A DNA stretch of 19,596 bases from Campylobacterota bacterium. Lineage in GTDB: Bacteria > Campylobacterota > Campylobacteria > Campylobacterales > Sulfurovaceae. The position numbers and the translations under genes are program-made. Every line of letters begins with the position of its first letter. Position 1 is the stretch's first letter. Location: contig JAUVCL010000018.1 of NCBI GenBank assembly GCA_030595845.1, positions 1 to 19,596 on the forward strand, read 5' to 3'. Shown piece after piece: positions 1 through 6,763 of this stretch. Under the pieces are notes generated by a model that was not told the origin of the DNA, searched no databases, and worked only from the letters and a program-made list of their open reading frames with translations.

Positions 1-100
1 ACCAAAAATCTTTAAAAATTTAATTCTTCATACGATATATCCTTGTAATTTTTGAACTTAGAATACCTAATTATAGGGCACTTCATAGGGTATTTGAGTA

Positions 101-123
101 AGTTTAGTGTCATTGACTAAACT
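101..123. promoter_or_regulatory. HAIR-like inverted repeat, candidate heat-shock operator
   Basis: Perfect 8-bp arms AGTTTAGT and ACTAAACT are separated by 7 nt, ending 5 nt before the -35 box of the grpE promoter. The geometry (TT-x-AGT, N7, ACT-x-AA) resembles the HspR HAIR consensus CTTGAGT-N7-ACTCAAG, with two differences per arm. HspR controls chaperone operons in Helicobacter and Campylobacter, so the position fits an operator. The identity of the regulator is inferred; the palindrome itself is seen directly. Confidence 0.45.
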
Positions 124-128
124 ATGAC

Positions 129-158
129 TTGACAAACTAACACTCAATGTTGTATAAT
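129..158 (+). promoter_or_regulatory. Sigma70-like promoter of grpE-dnaK
   Basis: TTGACA (129-134) and TATAAT (153-158) are both perfect consensus hexamers with an 18-nt spacer. The predicted start near 165 leaves a leader of about 47 nt before the grpE ATG. It is the strongest promoter match in the window, as expected for a chaperone operon. Bases 1-128 hold no supportable gene. An hrcA gene, often upstream of grpE in this group, is not seen within the window. Confidence 0.75.
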
Positions 159-211
159 ACATCCAAGCATTAGAGATAAATGCAATATAACTAACAAAAG
201 GAGATCTGTTT

Positions 212-760
212 ATGAGTCAAGAAAATGAAAACCTTGAAGAAACTCAAGCTGAAGAAGTAGCTGAGACAGAGCTTGTAGAAGAAGAGACTGTTGAAGTTGA
301 TCCTTTGGAAGTTGCGCTTGCTGAAGCTGCAGACTATAAAGACAAGTACTTAAGAGCTCACGCTGATTTTGAAAACTCCAAAAGACGTTTAGAAAAAGAC
401 AAAATGAATGCAGTGTCATATGCAAACGAGAGTTTTGCTAAAGACATGTTAGCAGTGATGGATTCTTTTGAAAATGCTTTGGCATCTATAGAAAGTGCCA
501 ATGAAGAAAATTCATCAGAAGTATTGGCAAATATGAAAGAGGGTGTGAACCTTACATTTGAACAACTTAAAAAGATACTGGAGAAAAACAGTATAAAAGA
601 AGTGTGTTGTGATGGTGAGTTTGACCCAGAAGTACATCAGGCGATCATGCAAGTTGAAAGTGACGATCATGAAGTAGGTGATGTCGTTCAAGTGATGCAA
701 AAAGGGTATACGATTAAAGATCGTATTTTAAGACCAGCAATGGTTTCAACCTGTAAATAA
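212..760 (+). CDS. grpE: GrpE, nucleotide exchange factor of DnaK
   Basis: GrpE releases ADP from DnaK and so resets the Hsp70 chaperone cycle in the cytosol. The 182-residue protein has the family layout: a very acidic disordered N-terminus (about 1-35), a long charged helix that forms the dimer coiled coil (about 36-95, containing the typical stretch YLRAHADFENSKRR), and a C-terminal beta domain ending with the hallmark GYTIKDRILRPAMV (about 164-177). The length is normal. The start is supported by AAAGGAG about 8 nt upstream of ATG. It is followed by dnaK after 134 nt and is probably co-transcribed with it from the promoter at 129-158. Confidence 0.97.
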   Translation: MSQENENLEETQAEEVAETELVEEETVEVDPLEVALAEAADYKDKYLRAHADFENSKRRLEKDKMNAVSYANESFAKDMLAVMDSFENALASIESANEENSSEVLANMKEGVNLTFEQLKKILEKNSIKEVCCDGEFDPEVHQAIMQVESDDHEVGDVVQVMQKGYTIKDRILRPAMVSTCK

Positions 761-772
761 AATTGAAACTCG

Positions 773-794
773 TTACACCTGTCCTCAGGTGTAA
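773..794 (+). other. Intergenic hairpin 1, loop UCCU
   Basis: A perfect 9-bp stem, TTACACCTG with CAGGTGTAA, closes a TCCT tetraloop just after the grpE stop. No U-run follows, so it is not a standard terminator. Its loop is exactly complementary to the AGGA loop of the hairpin at 821-844. A role in mRNA processing, differential stability or a loop-loop contact is inferred. Confidence 0.6.
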
Positions 795-820
795 TGCATA
801 TACAATTTAAAAGAGAAAGT

Positions 821-844
821 GTTCCACCTCAGGAGAGGTGGAAC
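821..844 (+). other. Intergenic hairpin 2, loop AGGA
   Basis: A perfect 10-bp stem, GTTCCACCTC with GAGGTGGAAC, closes an AGGA tetraloop. It ends about 37 nt before the dnaK ribosome site (AAAGGA, 882-887) and has no trailing U-run. A terminator is therefore unlikely, and readthrough from grpE to dnaK is expected. The stem is GC-rich against an AT-rich background, which makes it stand out. Confidence 0.6.
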
Positions 845-894
845 AAGATAAAATGGAAGAAATAAAATATAAATAATAATTAAAGGATTTTAAT

Positions 895-2769
895 ATGGCA
901 AAAGTATTAGGAATAGATTTAGGGACAACAAACTCTGCAATGGCAGTGTTTGAAAATGGCGAAGCAAAGATCATTGCAAACAAAGAGGGTAAAAATACAA
1001 CACCTTCTATAGTAGCATTTACAGATAAAGGTGAAATTCTTGTTGGTGAGTCTGCAAAAAGACAAGCGATCACAAACCCGGAAAAGACAATTTACTCTAT
1101 TAAGAGAATTATGGGTCTTATGATGAGTGAAGATAAGGCAAAAGAAGCACAAAGCAAACTTCCATACCACATTGTAGACCGTTCAGGTGCATGTGCTATT
1201 GAAGTAGCAGGAAAAACATATACACCACAAGAAATTTCTGCAAAAGTGCTCATGAAAATGAAAGAAGATGCAGAAGCATATCTTGGTGAGACGATCACTG
1301 ACGCAGTTGTAACAGTACCTGCATACTTCAATGATGCACAAAGAAAAGCAACAAAAGAAGCAGGAACGATCGCAGGTCTTAATGTACTTCGTATCATTAA
1401 TGAGCCAACATCAGCAGCACTTGCTTACGGTCTTGATAAGAAAGAAGCTGAGCAGATCGTTGTTTACGATCTAGGTGGTGGTACATTTGATGTTACTGCA
1501 CTTGAAACGGGTGACGGAGTGGTTGAAGTTATGGCAACCGGTGGAGATGCGTTCCTTGGTGGTGATGATTTTGATAACAAGATCATTGACTTTGTAGCAG
1601 ATGCGTTTAAATCTGAGACTGGTATTGATGTTAAAGCAGATGTAATGGCACTGCAAAGAGTGAAAGATGCAGCAGAGACAGCAAAAAAAGAGCTTTCATC
1701 TGCAACAGAGACAGAGATCAACCTTCCATTTATCACGGCAGATGCTTCTGGACCAAAACACTTGGTAACAAAAATTACCAGAGCGAAATTTGAATCATTG
1801 ATCGGTGATCTTGTAGCATCTACGATTAAAACAGTTCAAGGTGTACTTAAAGATGCAGGTCTTAGCACTTCAGAGATCAACGAAATTGTAATGGTTGGTG
1901 GTTCTACACGAATTCCATTGGTTCAAGAAGAGATGAAAAAATTCTTCGGTAAAGAGCTTAATAAATCCGTAAACCCTGATGAGGTTGTCGCACTTGGTGC
2001 TGCTATCCAAGGTGGTGTGCTTGCAGGTGATGTTAAAGATGTATTGCTTCTTGATGTAACACCACTAAGTCTTGGTATTGAGACTTTAGGTGGGGTAACG
2101 ACTAAAGTTATCGAAAAAGGAACAACAATTCCAGCGAAGAAGTCACAAGTATTCTCAACTGCTGAAGATAACCAGCCAGCTGTTAGTATTCATGTACTTC
2201 AAGGTGAAAGAGAGTTCTCTAAAGACAATAAATCACTTGGTATGTTCGAGCTTAGAGACATTCCGGCAGCGCAACGTGGTGTACCACAGATCGAAGTGAC
2301 ATTTGACATTGATGCCAATGGTATCCTGACAGTATCTGCTTCAGATAAAGGAACAGGTAAATCTCAAGAGATCAAGATCACTGGTTCGAGCGGACTTTCT
2401 GATGAAGAGATCGAAAAAATGGTTCAAGATGCTGAAGCAAACAAAGCTGAAGATGAGAAGAGAAAAGAAGTAGTTGAAGCTAGAAACCAGGCAGATGCGC
2501 TAATTCACCAAACAAGAAAGTCATTGACTGATCTTGGTGAAAACTTTGATGCTACAGAAAAAGAAGGTATCGAAGCAGCTATCAAAGACTTAGAAGATAC
2601 ACTTAAAGACGATTCTGCAACGAAAGAGCAGATCGAAGAAAAAGTAAAAGTATTAACTGAAAAAAGTCATAAACTAGCTGAAGCAATGTATGCCAAAGAA
2701 AAAGGTGATGCAAACCCAGAAGCCAAAAAAGCAGACGATGACGATGTTATCGATGCAGAAGTAGAGTAA
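895..2769 (+). CDS. dnaK: DnaK, Hsp70 chaperone
   Basis: ATP-dependent Hsp70 that binds unfolded polypeptides and works with GrpE and a J-protein. The N-terminal ATPase domain shows phosphate loop 1 (GIDLGTTNS, residues 6-14), the adenosine-site segment NEPTSAALAYGLD, phosphate loop 2 (YDLGGGTFDVTALE) and the VMVGGSTRIPLV motif. The interdomain linker is VLLLDVTPLSLGIETLGG. The substrate-binding beta domain and helical lid follow, and the protein ends in an acidic DDDDVIDAEVE tail like other bacterial DnaKs. The length of 624 aa is normal. AAAGGA lies 7 nt before ATG. No second dedicated promoter was recognised in the gap after grpE, which instead holds two strong hairpins. Confidence 0.98.
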   Translation: MAKVLGIDLGTTNSAMAVFENGEAKIIANKEGKNTTPSIVAFTDKGEILVGESAKRQAITNPEKTIYSIKRIMGLMMSEDKAKEAQSKLPYHIVDRSGACAIEVAGKTYTPQEISAKVLMKMKEDAEAYLGETITDAVVTVPAYFNDAQRKATKEAGTIAGLNVLRIINEPTSAALAYGLDKKEAEQIVVYDLGGGTFDVTALETGDGVVEVMATGGDAFLGGDDFDNKIIDFVADAFKSETGIDVKADVMALQRVKDAAETAKKELSSATETEINLPFITADASGPKHLVTKITRAKFESLIGDLVASTIKTVQGVLKDAGLSTSEINEIVMVGGSTRIPLVQEEMKKFFGKELNKSVNPDEVVALGAAIQGGVLAGDVKDVLLLDVTPLSLGIETLGGVTTKVIEKGTTIPAKKSQVFSTAEDNQPAVSIHVLQGEREFSKDNKSLGMFELRDIPAAQRGVPQIEVTFDIDANGILTVSASDKGTGKSQEIKITGSSGLSDEEIEKMVQDAEANKAEDEKRKEVVEARNQADALIHQTRKSLTDLGENFDATEKEGIEAAIKDLEDTLKDDSATKEQIEEKVKVLTEKSHKLAEAMYAKEKGDANPEAKKADDDDVIDAEVE

Positions 2770-2817
2770 GACTTTACTTCAAAATATGATTGCTCGTATG
2801 AATACTTTGTAGAATAG

Positions 2818-2856
2818 GTCTAAGTAACAAAATAGATTTTATATTTTTGCTTAGAC
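2818..2856. repeat. Inverted repeat downstream of dnaK
   Basis: Arms GTCTAAG (2818-2824) and CTTAGAC (2850-2856) are extended inward by CAAAA/TTTTG after a 3-nt bulge. It sits in the convergent gap between dnaK and the reverse-strand barrel gene and may act as a weak transcription end or mRNA 3' stabiliser. There is no clean U-run on either strand. Confidence 0.4.
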
Positions 2857-2874
2857 TACGTTTGTTAGTTATAA

Positions 2875-2890
2875 ATACGACTAGTCGTAT
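2875..2890. repeat. 16-bp perfect palindrome
   Basis: ATACGACTAGTCGTAT is self-complementary with no spacer. It lies in the convergent gap after dnaK and abuts a GC-richer stretch (2891-2950) that contains further short dyads. It could be a protein-binding site or the edge of a dispersed intergenic repeat. Its function is unknown. Confidence 0.55.
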
Positions 2891-2931
2891 GAGCTCACTG
2901 CTGAAGTGGACTCAGTGTCAGCGTAGCACAA

Positions 2932-2944
2932 AGAGCTTTGCTCT
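2932..2944 (-). terminator. Possible weak terminator of the barrel-protein gene
   Basis: On the reverse strand AGAGC-AAA-GCTCT forms a small stem followed by TTGTG, about 16 nt past the stop of the 2960-4249 gene. The stem is only 5 bp and the U-run is poor, so this is a tentative call. Confidence 0.25.
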
Positions 2945-2959
2945 GTTGCGTTCTATTAA

Positions 2960-4249
2960 TTAAAAATCAAAGGGTTGTTGGATCATCACCCACATATTTG
3001 CACCCTCTTCACCATACCCAACATCAACACGTACAGGTATCTCTTCTACAAGCGCACGTAAACTAAGACCTACATCATATTTCAAATCACTTAAAAGATC
3101 AAAGTTGTAGTGATCATTAACTCTACCAACTTCAGCAAATGCAACGACTTGAAACCAATCAACCTTTGCGGGGAGTAGATCACTGCCTTTAAAGGGATTA
3201 TAGTCAAGTATGGCTCGGTATTCTGCTGCAGCATAAAAGACGGCTTTGTCGGTGAAACGGTTATTGTCATAGCCTCTCATACGATTGAACCCACCGAGTC
3301 TTGCTCCTTCCCAAACAGGAGGACGATGTGACCCTATAATGTTTTCGTTATCGTTCCATGAAAAAGAGTACCCTGTCCATAGACTTAGTGCCAGTACATT
3401 TTGGTTTGTGAATGAAAAAGTATCAAGAGAATAGTATTGGTTGTATTTAAATTCTAGGAAATCCCAACTTTGTGTAGAGTCGCCTTCTCCAAAATCTTTG
3501 GAGTATTGCATTTGAAAATGATATCCTCGTGAGGGATTGGTATCGAAGTCAGTATTGTCATGGGTAAGATAAAACCTTAATCCATTGGTACTCCAGTCGG
3601 GTAAGTCTTTGATATGGTCTAATGTGTCAGTTTGGTAAAAGGTTTTGATACCTATAGAAGTTTGACCTGTAACAAAAGGTTTACCTCCTCCTTTTGATCG
3701 TTTACAAACAACAAATCCATTCTCAACTTGACATAACCCTTGTGGATTTTCCAGTCCCGAGCCGATAGGCAGGACATATTCAAACTTCATACTTAAGAAA
3801 TCAGACTCTCCTGAGCTTAAAAATACATCATCTTTCTTTGAATTATTGCTACCATCAAGGTAATATTTTGATTTAGGAAAATAGCTTTTTAGCCCATAGA
3901 TCGAAAAGAACGTTCTGTCTGTGTAGGGGAGTTTATAATCTGAAAAATAAACAAATCCTCCCTTAAAACTTCTTTCTCTTTGCTCACCATCTATAATGAC
4001 TTCTTGTTTCTCCCCTCTAAACACTGTAGCAACGAAGCTTGTCTGAGGCTGAAATACACCTGTCATAAGGATGCTTAGTCCTCCTGTAAGCCCTGTGGTA
4101 TCACTGGAAAAAGCATAAGGCAGTATGGTCCAGTCTTTTGTTTTGGTTTTTGTGATATTTTGATCGTATGTTGTATCTGCACACAAAAGATGTGAAGTAA
4201 GAAGCATGGATGTAAAAAGTGGAAAGAGAATGTGATCTTTATATTTCAT
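2960..4249 (-). CDS. Omp85-type outer-membrane beta-barrel protein (surface antigen family, no POTRA)
   Basis: Exported outer-membrane barrel protein. A signal peptide covers about residues 1-24 (hydrophobic run ending LLCA). The C-terminal half carries surface-antigen/BamA-TamA barrel hallmarks: DNTDFDTNPSRGYHF (230-245), the L6-loop type LGGFNRMRGY (318-327), and a last strand ending in aromatic PFDF. At 429 aa there is no room for POTRA repeats, so it is unlikely to be BamA itself. It may be a small transport or secretion barrel, or a surface protein of unknown role. There is no Shine-Dalgarno sequence: a TATAAT lies only 6 nt before ATG, suggesting a leaderless transcript. It is divergent from the chorismate mutase gene and convergent with dnaK. 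Confidence 0.8.
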   Translation of the reverse strand: MKYKDHILFPLFTSMLLTSHLLCADTTYDQNITKTKTKDWTILPYAFSSDTTGLTGGLSILMTGVFQPQTSFVATVFRGEKQEVIIDGEQRERSFKGGFVYFSDYKLPYTDRTFFSIYGLKSYFPKSKYYLDGSNNSKKDDVFLSSGESDFLSMKFEYVLPIGSGLENPQGLCQVENGFVVCKRSKGGGKPFVTGQTSIGIKTFYQTDTLDHIKDLPDWSTNGLRFYLTHDNTDFDTNPSRGYHFQMQYSKDFGEGDSTQSWDFLEFKYNQYYSLDTFSFTNQNVLALSLWTGYSFSWNDNENIIGSHRPPVWEGARLGGFNRMRGYDNNRFTDKAVFYAAAEYRAILDYNPFKGSDLLPAKVDWFQVVAFAEVGRVNDHYNFDLLSDLKYDVGLSLRALVEEIPVRVDVGYGEEGANMWVMIQQPFDF

Positions 4250-4255
4250 ATATTA

Positions 4256-4261
4256 ATTATA
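4256..4261 (-). promoter_or_regulatory. -10 box of the barrel-protein gene
   Basis: Reverse-strand TATAAT ends 6 nt before the ATG at 4249, so the predicted transcript starts at or next to the start codon. No clear -35 is seen, which is usual in Campylobacterota. Confidence 0.4.
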
Positions 4262-4291
4262 GCGAAATATATTTTTCAAAAACATTTAGGC

Positions 4292-4297
4292 TATAAT
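4292..4297 (+). promoter_or_regulatory. -10 box of the chorismate mutase gene
   Basis: TATAAT at 4292-4297 predicts a start near 4304 and a leader of about 23 nt carrying the purine-rich ribosome site AAGGCAAGGA. It is back to back with the reverse-strand promoter at 4256-4261. Confidence 0.5.
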
Positions 4298-4326
4298 ATA
4301 TCATTAGCTAAAGGCAAGGAAAAATA

Positions 4327-4626
4327 ATGGCAATAAAAAAGTGTAATACCCTGGATGAAGCGAGAGCTGAAATAGATGTTGTAGATAGCGAAATCGTTGC
4401 GCTTATAGCAAAAAGAAATGATTATATAAAACAGATCGCACATTTTAAAACCAGTGTTGAAGAAGTAAAAGCAGAAGATAGAATATCAGATGTTATCTCA
4501 AATGTAAGAGCACAGGCTATTTCACTTGACTTATCTCCCAATCTCATTAATGACCTCTACGTAAGAATGATAGATGAAATGGTAGAGAGTGAAATTTCTG
4601 AATTTAAGAACGCTCAGAGGTTTTAA
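4327..4626 (+). CDS. AroQ-class chorismate mutase / PchB-like protein
   Basis: A small all-helical protein of the chorismate mutase type II fold (99 aa, usual for a free-standing domain), probably converting chorismate to prephenate. Residues matching the active site are Arg13, Arg30 (AKRNDYI), Lys41 (HFKTS) and Arg52. The pattern of helix 1, the RxDY turn and the HFK segment are closest to PchB, the isochorismate pyruvate lyase of pyochelin synthesis, from memory. The usual late Gln (Gln90 in PchB) appears to be Glu89. No siderophore genes are nearby, so chorismate mutase activity is the safer call. Its stop overlaps the stop region of the convergent lipoprotein gene. Confidence 0.8.
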   Translation: MAIKKCNTLDEARAEIDVVDSEIVALIAKRNDYIKQIAHFKTSVEEVKAEDRISDVISNVRAQAISLDLSPNLINDLYVRMIDEMVESEISEFKNAQRF

Positions 4627-4808
4627 TCATCTTTTTCTTCCTCATCATCTGATCCAATCACAGCACCCACCGCACTTCCTGTTACATCTATAGTAGCCCC
4701 TACCACACTGCCTGCAATGGAGATAGGGGCTGTTACAACTTGTGTACATCCAGACATTAAAAGTATTGTTATTATTGTATATAGAGTGCGTTTTTTAAGA
4801 CTTGGCAT
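4623..4808 (-). CDS. Small predicted lipoprotein with acidic tail
   Basis: A 61-residue predicted lipoprotein. Positively charged residues (KKR, 5-7) precede a hydrophobic segment that ends in the lipobox LMSGC with Cys21. The mature part is about 40 residues, rich in Gly, Val, Ala and Ser with a repeated pattern (GSVVGATIDVTGSAVGAVIG), and ends in a strongly acidic tail, SDDEEEKDD. Similar tiny lipoproteins are common in Proteobacteria (I recall an NF038104-type family) but have no known function. CAGGGA upstream of the ATG is a plausible ribosome site. The 3' end overlaps the chorismate mutase gene by 4 nt, and the promoter region is shared divergently with the response regulator. Confidence 0.8.
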   Translation of the reverse strand: MPSLKKRTLYTIITILLMSGCTQVVTAPISIAGSVVGATIDVTGSAVGAVIGSDDEEEKDD

Positions 4809-4853
4809 TGAGTATGTCCCTGTACTGAAGTATTGATTTCTTATGATGTAGGG

Positions 4854-4859
4854 ATTATA
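4854..4859 (-). promoter_or_regulatory. -10 box of the small lipoprotein gene
   Basis: Reverse-strand TATAAT predicts a start near 4847 and a leader of about 40 nt. The upstream region coincides with the inverted repeat at 4870-4891. Confidence 0.45.
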
Positions 4860-4869
4860 GCATAAACCT

Positions 4870-4891
4870 TTTGTGTACTCTTCTACACAAA
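4870..4891. promoter_or_regulatory. Inverted repeat between divergent promoters
   Basis: Arms TTTGTGTA and TACACAAA are perfect 8-bp complements with a 6-nt spacer. The repeat covers the -35 positions expected for both the reverse promoter (4854-4859) and the forward promoter (4909-4914), so a bound protein could act on the lipoprotein gene and the two-component operon together. Autoregulation by the adjacent response regulator is a reasonable guess, although OmpR-type regulators more often bind direct repeats. Confidence 0.45.
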
Positions 4892-4908
4892 GAGTATGTT
4901 AAAATATC

Positions 4909-4914
4909 TATACT
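4909..4914 (+). promoter_or_regulatory. -10 box of the two-component operon
   Basis: TATACT at 4909-4914 predicts a start near 4921, with AAAGGG just before the ATG at 4936. The leader would be very short (about 15 nt). Confidence 0.4.
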
Positions 4915-4935
4915 GAATACAAATAAAGGGTTTAG

Positions 4936-5589
4936 ATGAAGATATTGTTGCTCGAAGATGATGTGATACTCCAAGAGATCATAGAAGAGTTCCTTGTAGA
5001 TCAAGGGTATGTTGTAGAGAGTTTTTTTGATGGTGAGAAAGCGCTTGATGCCATAGGTGTGAGTACGTATGATATGTTACTGCTAGATGTGAATGTCCCC
5101 AATATAGACGGTTTTGAAATTCTTAGCTATTTACGTGAGATAGGCAACACTACACCTGCAATTTATATTACATCACTTGCAGGTATTGATAATCTTAAAA
5201 AAGGTTTTGACCTTGGTGCTGATGATTACTTGAAAAAACCTTTTGAACTTGAAGAACTGAATGCCCGTATAGAACATATTATCAAGATCTACCGTCTGCA
5301 AGAAGAGATAGAGTTCGACGGGATGAAGTTTATTCCCAAGGCACATCAGATCTTTGTAGGTGATAGAGTGATAGAGATGAGACAGAAAGAGGCACGGGTG
5401 TTAGAGTATTTTATACGTAACAGCGGAAAGATCATTTCATGTGATGAGATCATAGAGAATGTATGGGATGATGAACATATCCCCACACATGCTACGATTC
5501 GTACCTATATTAAAAATTTAAGAAAAATGTTTGAAAAAGAATATTTTGACAATATCAAAGGAGAAGGTTATCGTTTTAACATCGTATGA
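4936..5589 (+). CDS. OmpR-family response regulator
   Basis: DNA-binding response regulator of a two-component pair. The receiver domain (1-115) has the acidic pocket Glu7-Asp8-Asp9, the phosphoacceptor Asp51 in LLLDVNVP, the switch Thr79, and Tyr98 with Lys101 in DYLKKPF. The winged-helix domain (about 125-217) carries the recognition-helix region HATIRTYIKNLRKMF and the closing hairpin GEGYRFNIV. The 217-aa length is normal for the class. The kinase gene overlaps its 3' end, so the two are surely co-transcribed. The stimulus is not evident from the neighbours; the divergent lipoprotein gene is a candidate target because of the shared inverted repeat. Confidence 0.95.
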   Translation: MKILLLEDDVILQEIIEEFLVDQGYVVESFFDGEKALDAIGVSTYDMLLLDVNVPNIDGFEILSYLREIGNTTPAIYITSLAGIDNLKKGFDLGADDYLKKPFELEELNARIEHIIKIYRLQEEIEFDGMKFIPKAHQIFVGDRVIEMRQKEARVLEYFIRNSGKIISCDEIIENVWDDEHIPTHATIRTYIKNLRKMFEKEYFDNIKGEGYRFNIV

Positions 5590-6763
5590 GCGTAGATCTC
5601 TTTTGGGATTTTTAGCACTTTATCTGTTATCGGTATTTGTTTTACTTGTTATCATCGGTTATCTTTTCTTTGAAAATAACCGTGCTTCGATGAAGTCTGC
5701 GATGAAGTTTGAAATGATGTATCAAGGGCGTATGATTTCTTCGAAGATCGTCATGAAAGCGATGAAAAACCCTGAAGGATTGAAGCCATTTACGTTAAAT
5801 ACATTTTTGAAAAAACTGGATCATTGTCGTTTTGATGTGGGATATTATGATAAAGATAAAAAACCTATTTTTACACAGATAGATGGGTTTAAAGGATTTG
5901 AGAAAGAGTTCTTTGAAAAAAATGACCGTTGTTACAATGTAGTAGTGGACTCAAGTGATCACTTAGGTGTGCGTTACATTGTGTTAAAAGAGAATGAACT
6001 TTCACTTGCACTTAAAGAATTACGTATACGGATCATCTCTTATCTAATCTTATCTTTTTTATTGATGGGAATTGTAGGGTATTTTTTAGGACGACTCTTT
6101 TTACGACCGGTCAGGGAACAGATAGAATCGTTAGACAGATTTATATCTGACACGACACATGAACTCAATACACCCATCTCTGCGATACTTATGACGATAC
6201 AGTCTTTAAAAGGTGTTGAACCTAAAAAGATCAAACGACTTGAAGCTTCTGCAAAACGTTTGAGTACCATGTACAGTACTTTGACTTATAGACTTGAAGG
6301 AAATGAAACAGTATCGGAAGATCTCTGTTTTGCAGGTATTGTCGAGATGAGGGTAGAGTATGTTAAAGAGCTTATAGATTCCAAACGTTTGTATGTTAAT
6401 CTTGATCTCGATGCAACCAGAATATTTATGCCTCAAGAGTCCGCACATAGGCTCATAGACAATTTACTTTCAAATGCGATCAAATACTCTGATGTGGGAG
6501 ACAGTATAACGATGACATTAAAAGAGAATGTTTTTAAGATCAAAGATACAGGGATCGGAATAGATGAAAAAGTACAGGAAGATATCTTTAAACGTTATCA
6601 TAGAGCCAATGAAGAGCGTGGTGGTTTTGGTATAGGGCTTAACATTGTACTTGCTATTTGTAAAAAGTACAATATTAAGTTGGCATTGGAGTCTAAAAAA
6701 GGAGAAGGAAGTACTTTTAGCCTTACTTTTCCTTCAGTAGGACGTTTTTTAGGCAAAGCCTAA
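5531..6763 (+). CDS. Membrane sensor histidine kinase
   Basis: Sensor kinase partner of the preceding response regulator. Two membrane helices (about 24-47 and 168-190) flank a periplasmic sensor region of about 120 residues with no recognised domain. The H-box is FISDTTHELNTPISA with the phosphorylated His210. The ATPase domain has the N-box around NLLSNAIKYS (311-320), the G1 box DTGIGID (339-345) and the G2 box GGFGIGL (364-370). The start is uncertain: this ATG lies 59 nt inside the upstream gene. A strong purine run AAAGGAGAAGG (5558-5568) points to a start near 5573-5603, where only GTT or TTG codons are in frame. The ATG at 5586 is out of frame and stops after 9 codons. Kinase identity is certain, the N-terminus is not. 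Confidence 0.92.
   Translation: MKKNILTISKEKVIVLTSYERRSLLGFLALYLLSVFVLLVIIGYLFFENNRASMKSAMKFEMMYQGRMISSKIVMKAMKNPEGLKPFTLNTFLKKLDHCRFDVGYYDKDKKPIFTQIDGFKGFEKEFFEKNDRCYNVVVDSSDHLGVRYIVLKENELSLALKELRIRIISYLILSFLLMGIVGYFLGRLFLRPVREQIESLDRFISDTTHELNTPISAILMTIQSLKGVEPKKIKRLEASAKRLSTMYSTLTYRLEGNETVSEDLCFAGIVEMRVEYVKELIDSKRLYVNLDLDATRIFMPQESAHRLIDNLLSNAIKYSDVGDSITMTLKENVFKIKDTGIGIDEKVQEDIFKRYHRANEERGGFGIGLNIVLAICKKYNIKLALESKKGEGSTFSLTFPSVGRFLGKA

Noticed and set aside
1..90. Divergent gene start on the reverse strand at the left edge
   Set aside because: The only ATG with a nearby purine run stops after three codons; no supportable coding sequence is visible before the window edge.
137..145. CIRCE half-site (CTAACACTC) in the grpE promoter
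   Set aside because: It differs from TTAGCACTC at two positions and no GAGTGCTAA-like partner follows at the N9 spacing.
1092..1736. Reverse-strand open frames inside dnaK
   Set aside because: They are antisense to strongly conserved coding sequence, have no ribosome sites and no recognisable domains; the same applies to the other frames opposite known genes.
5586..5615. ATGA-coupled start of the histidine kinase
   Set aside because: The frame from this ATG stops after nine codons and is not the kinase frame.
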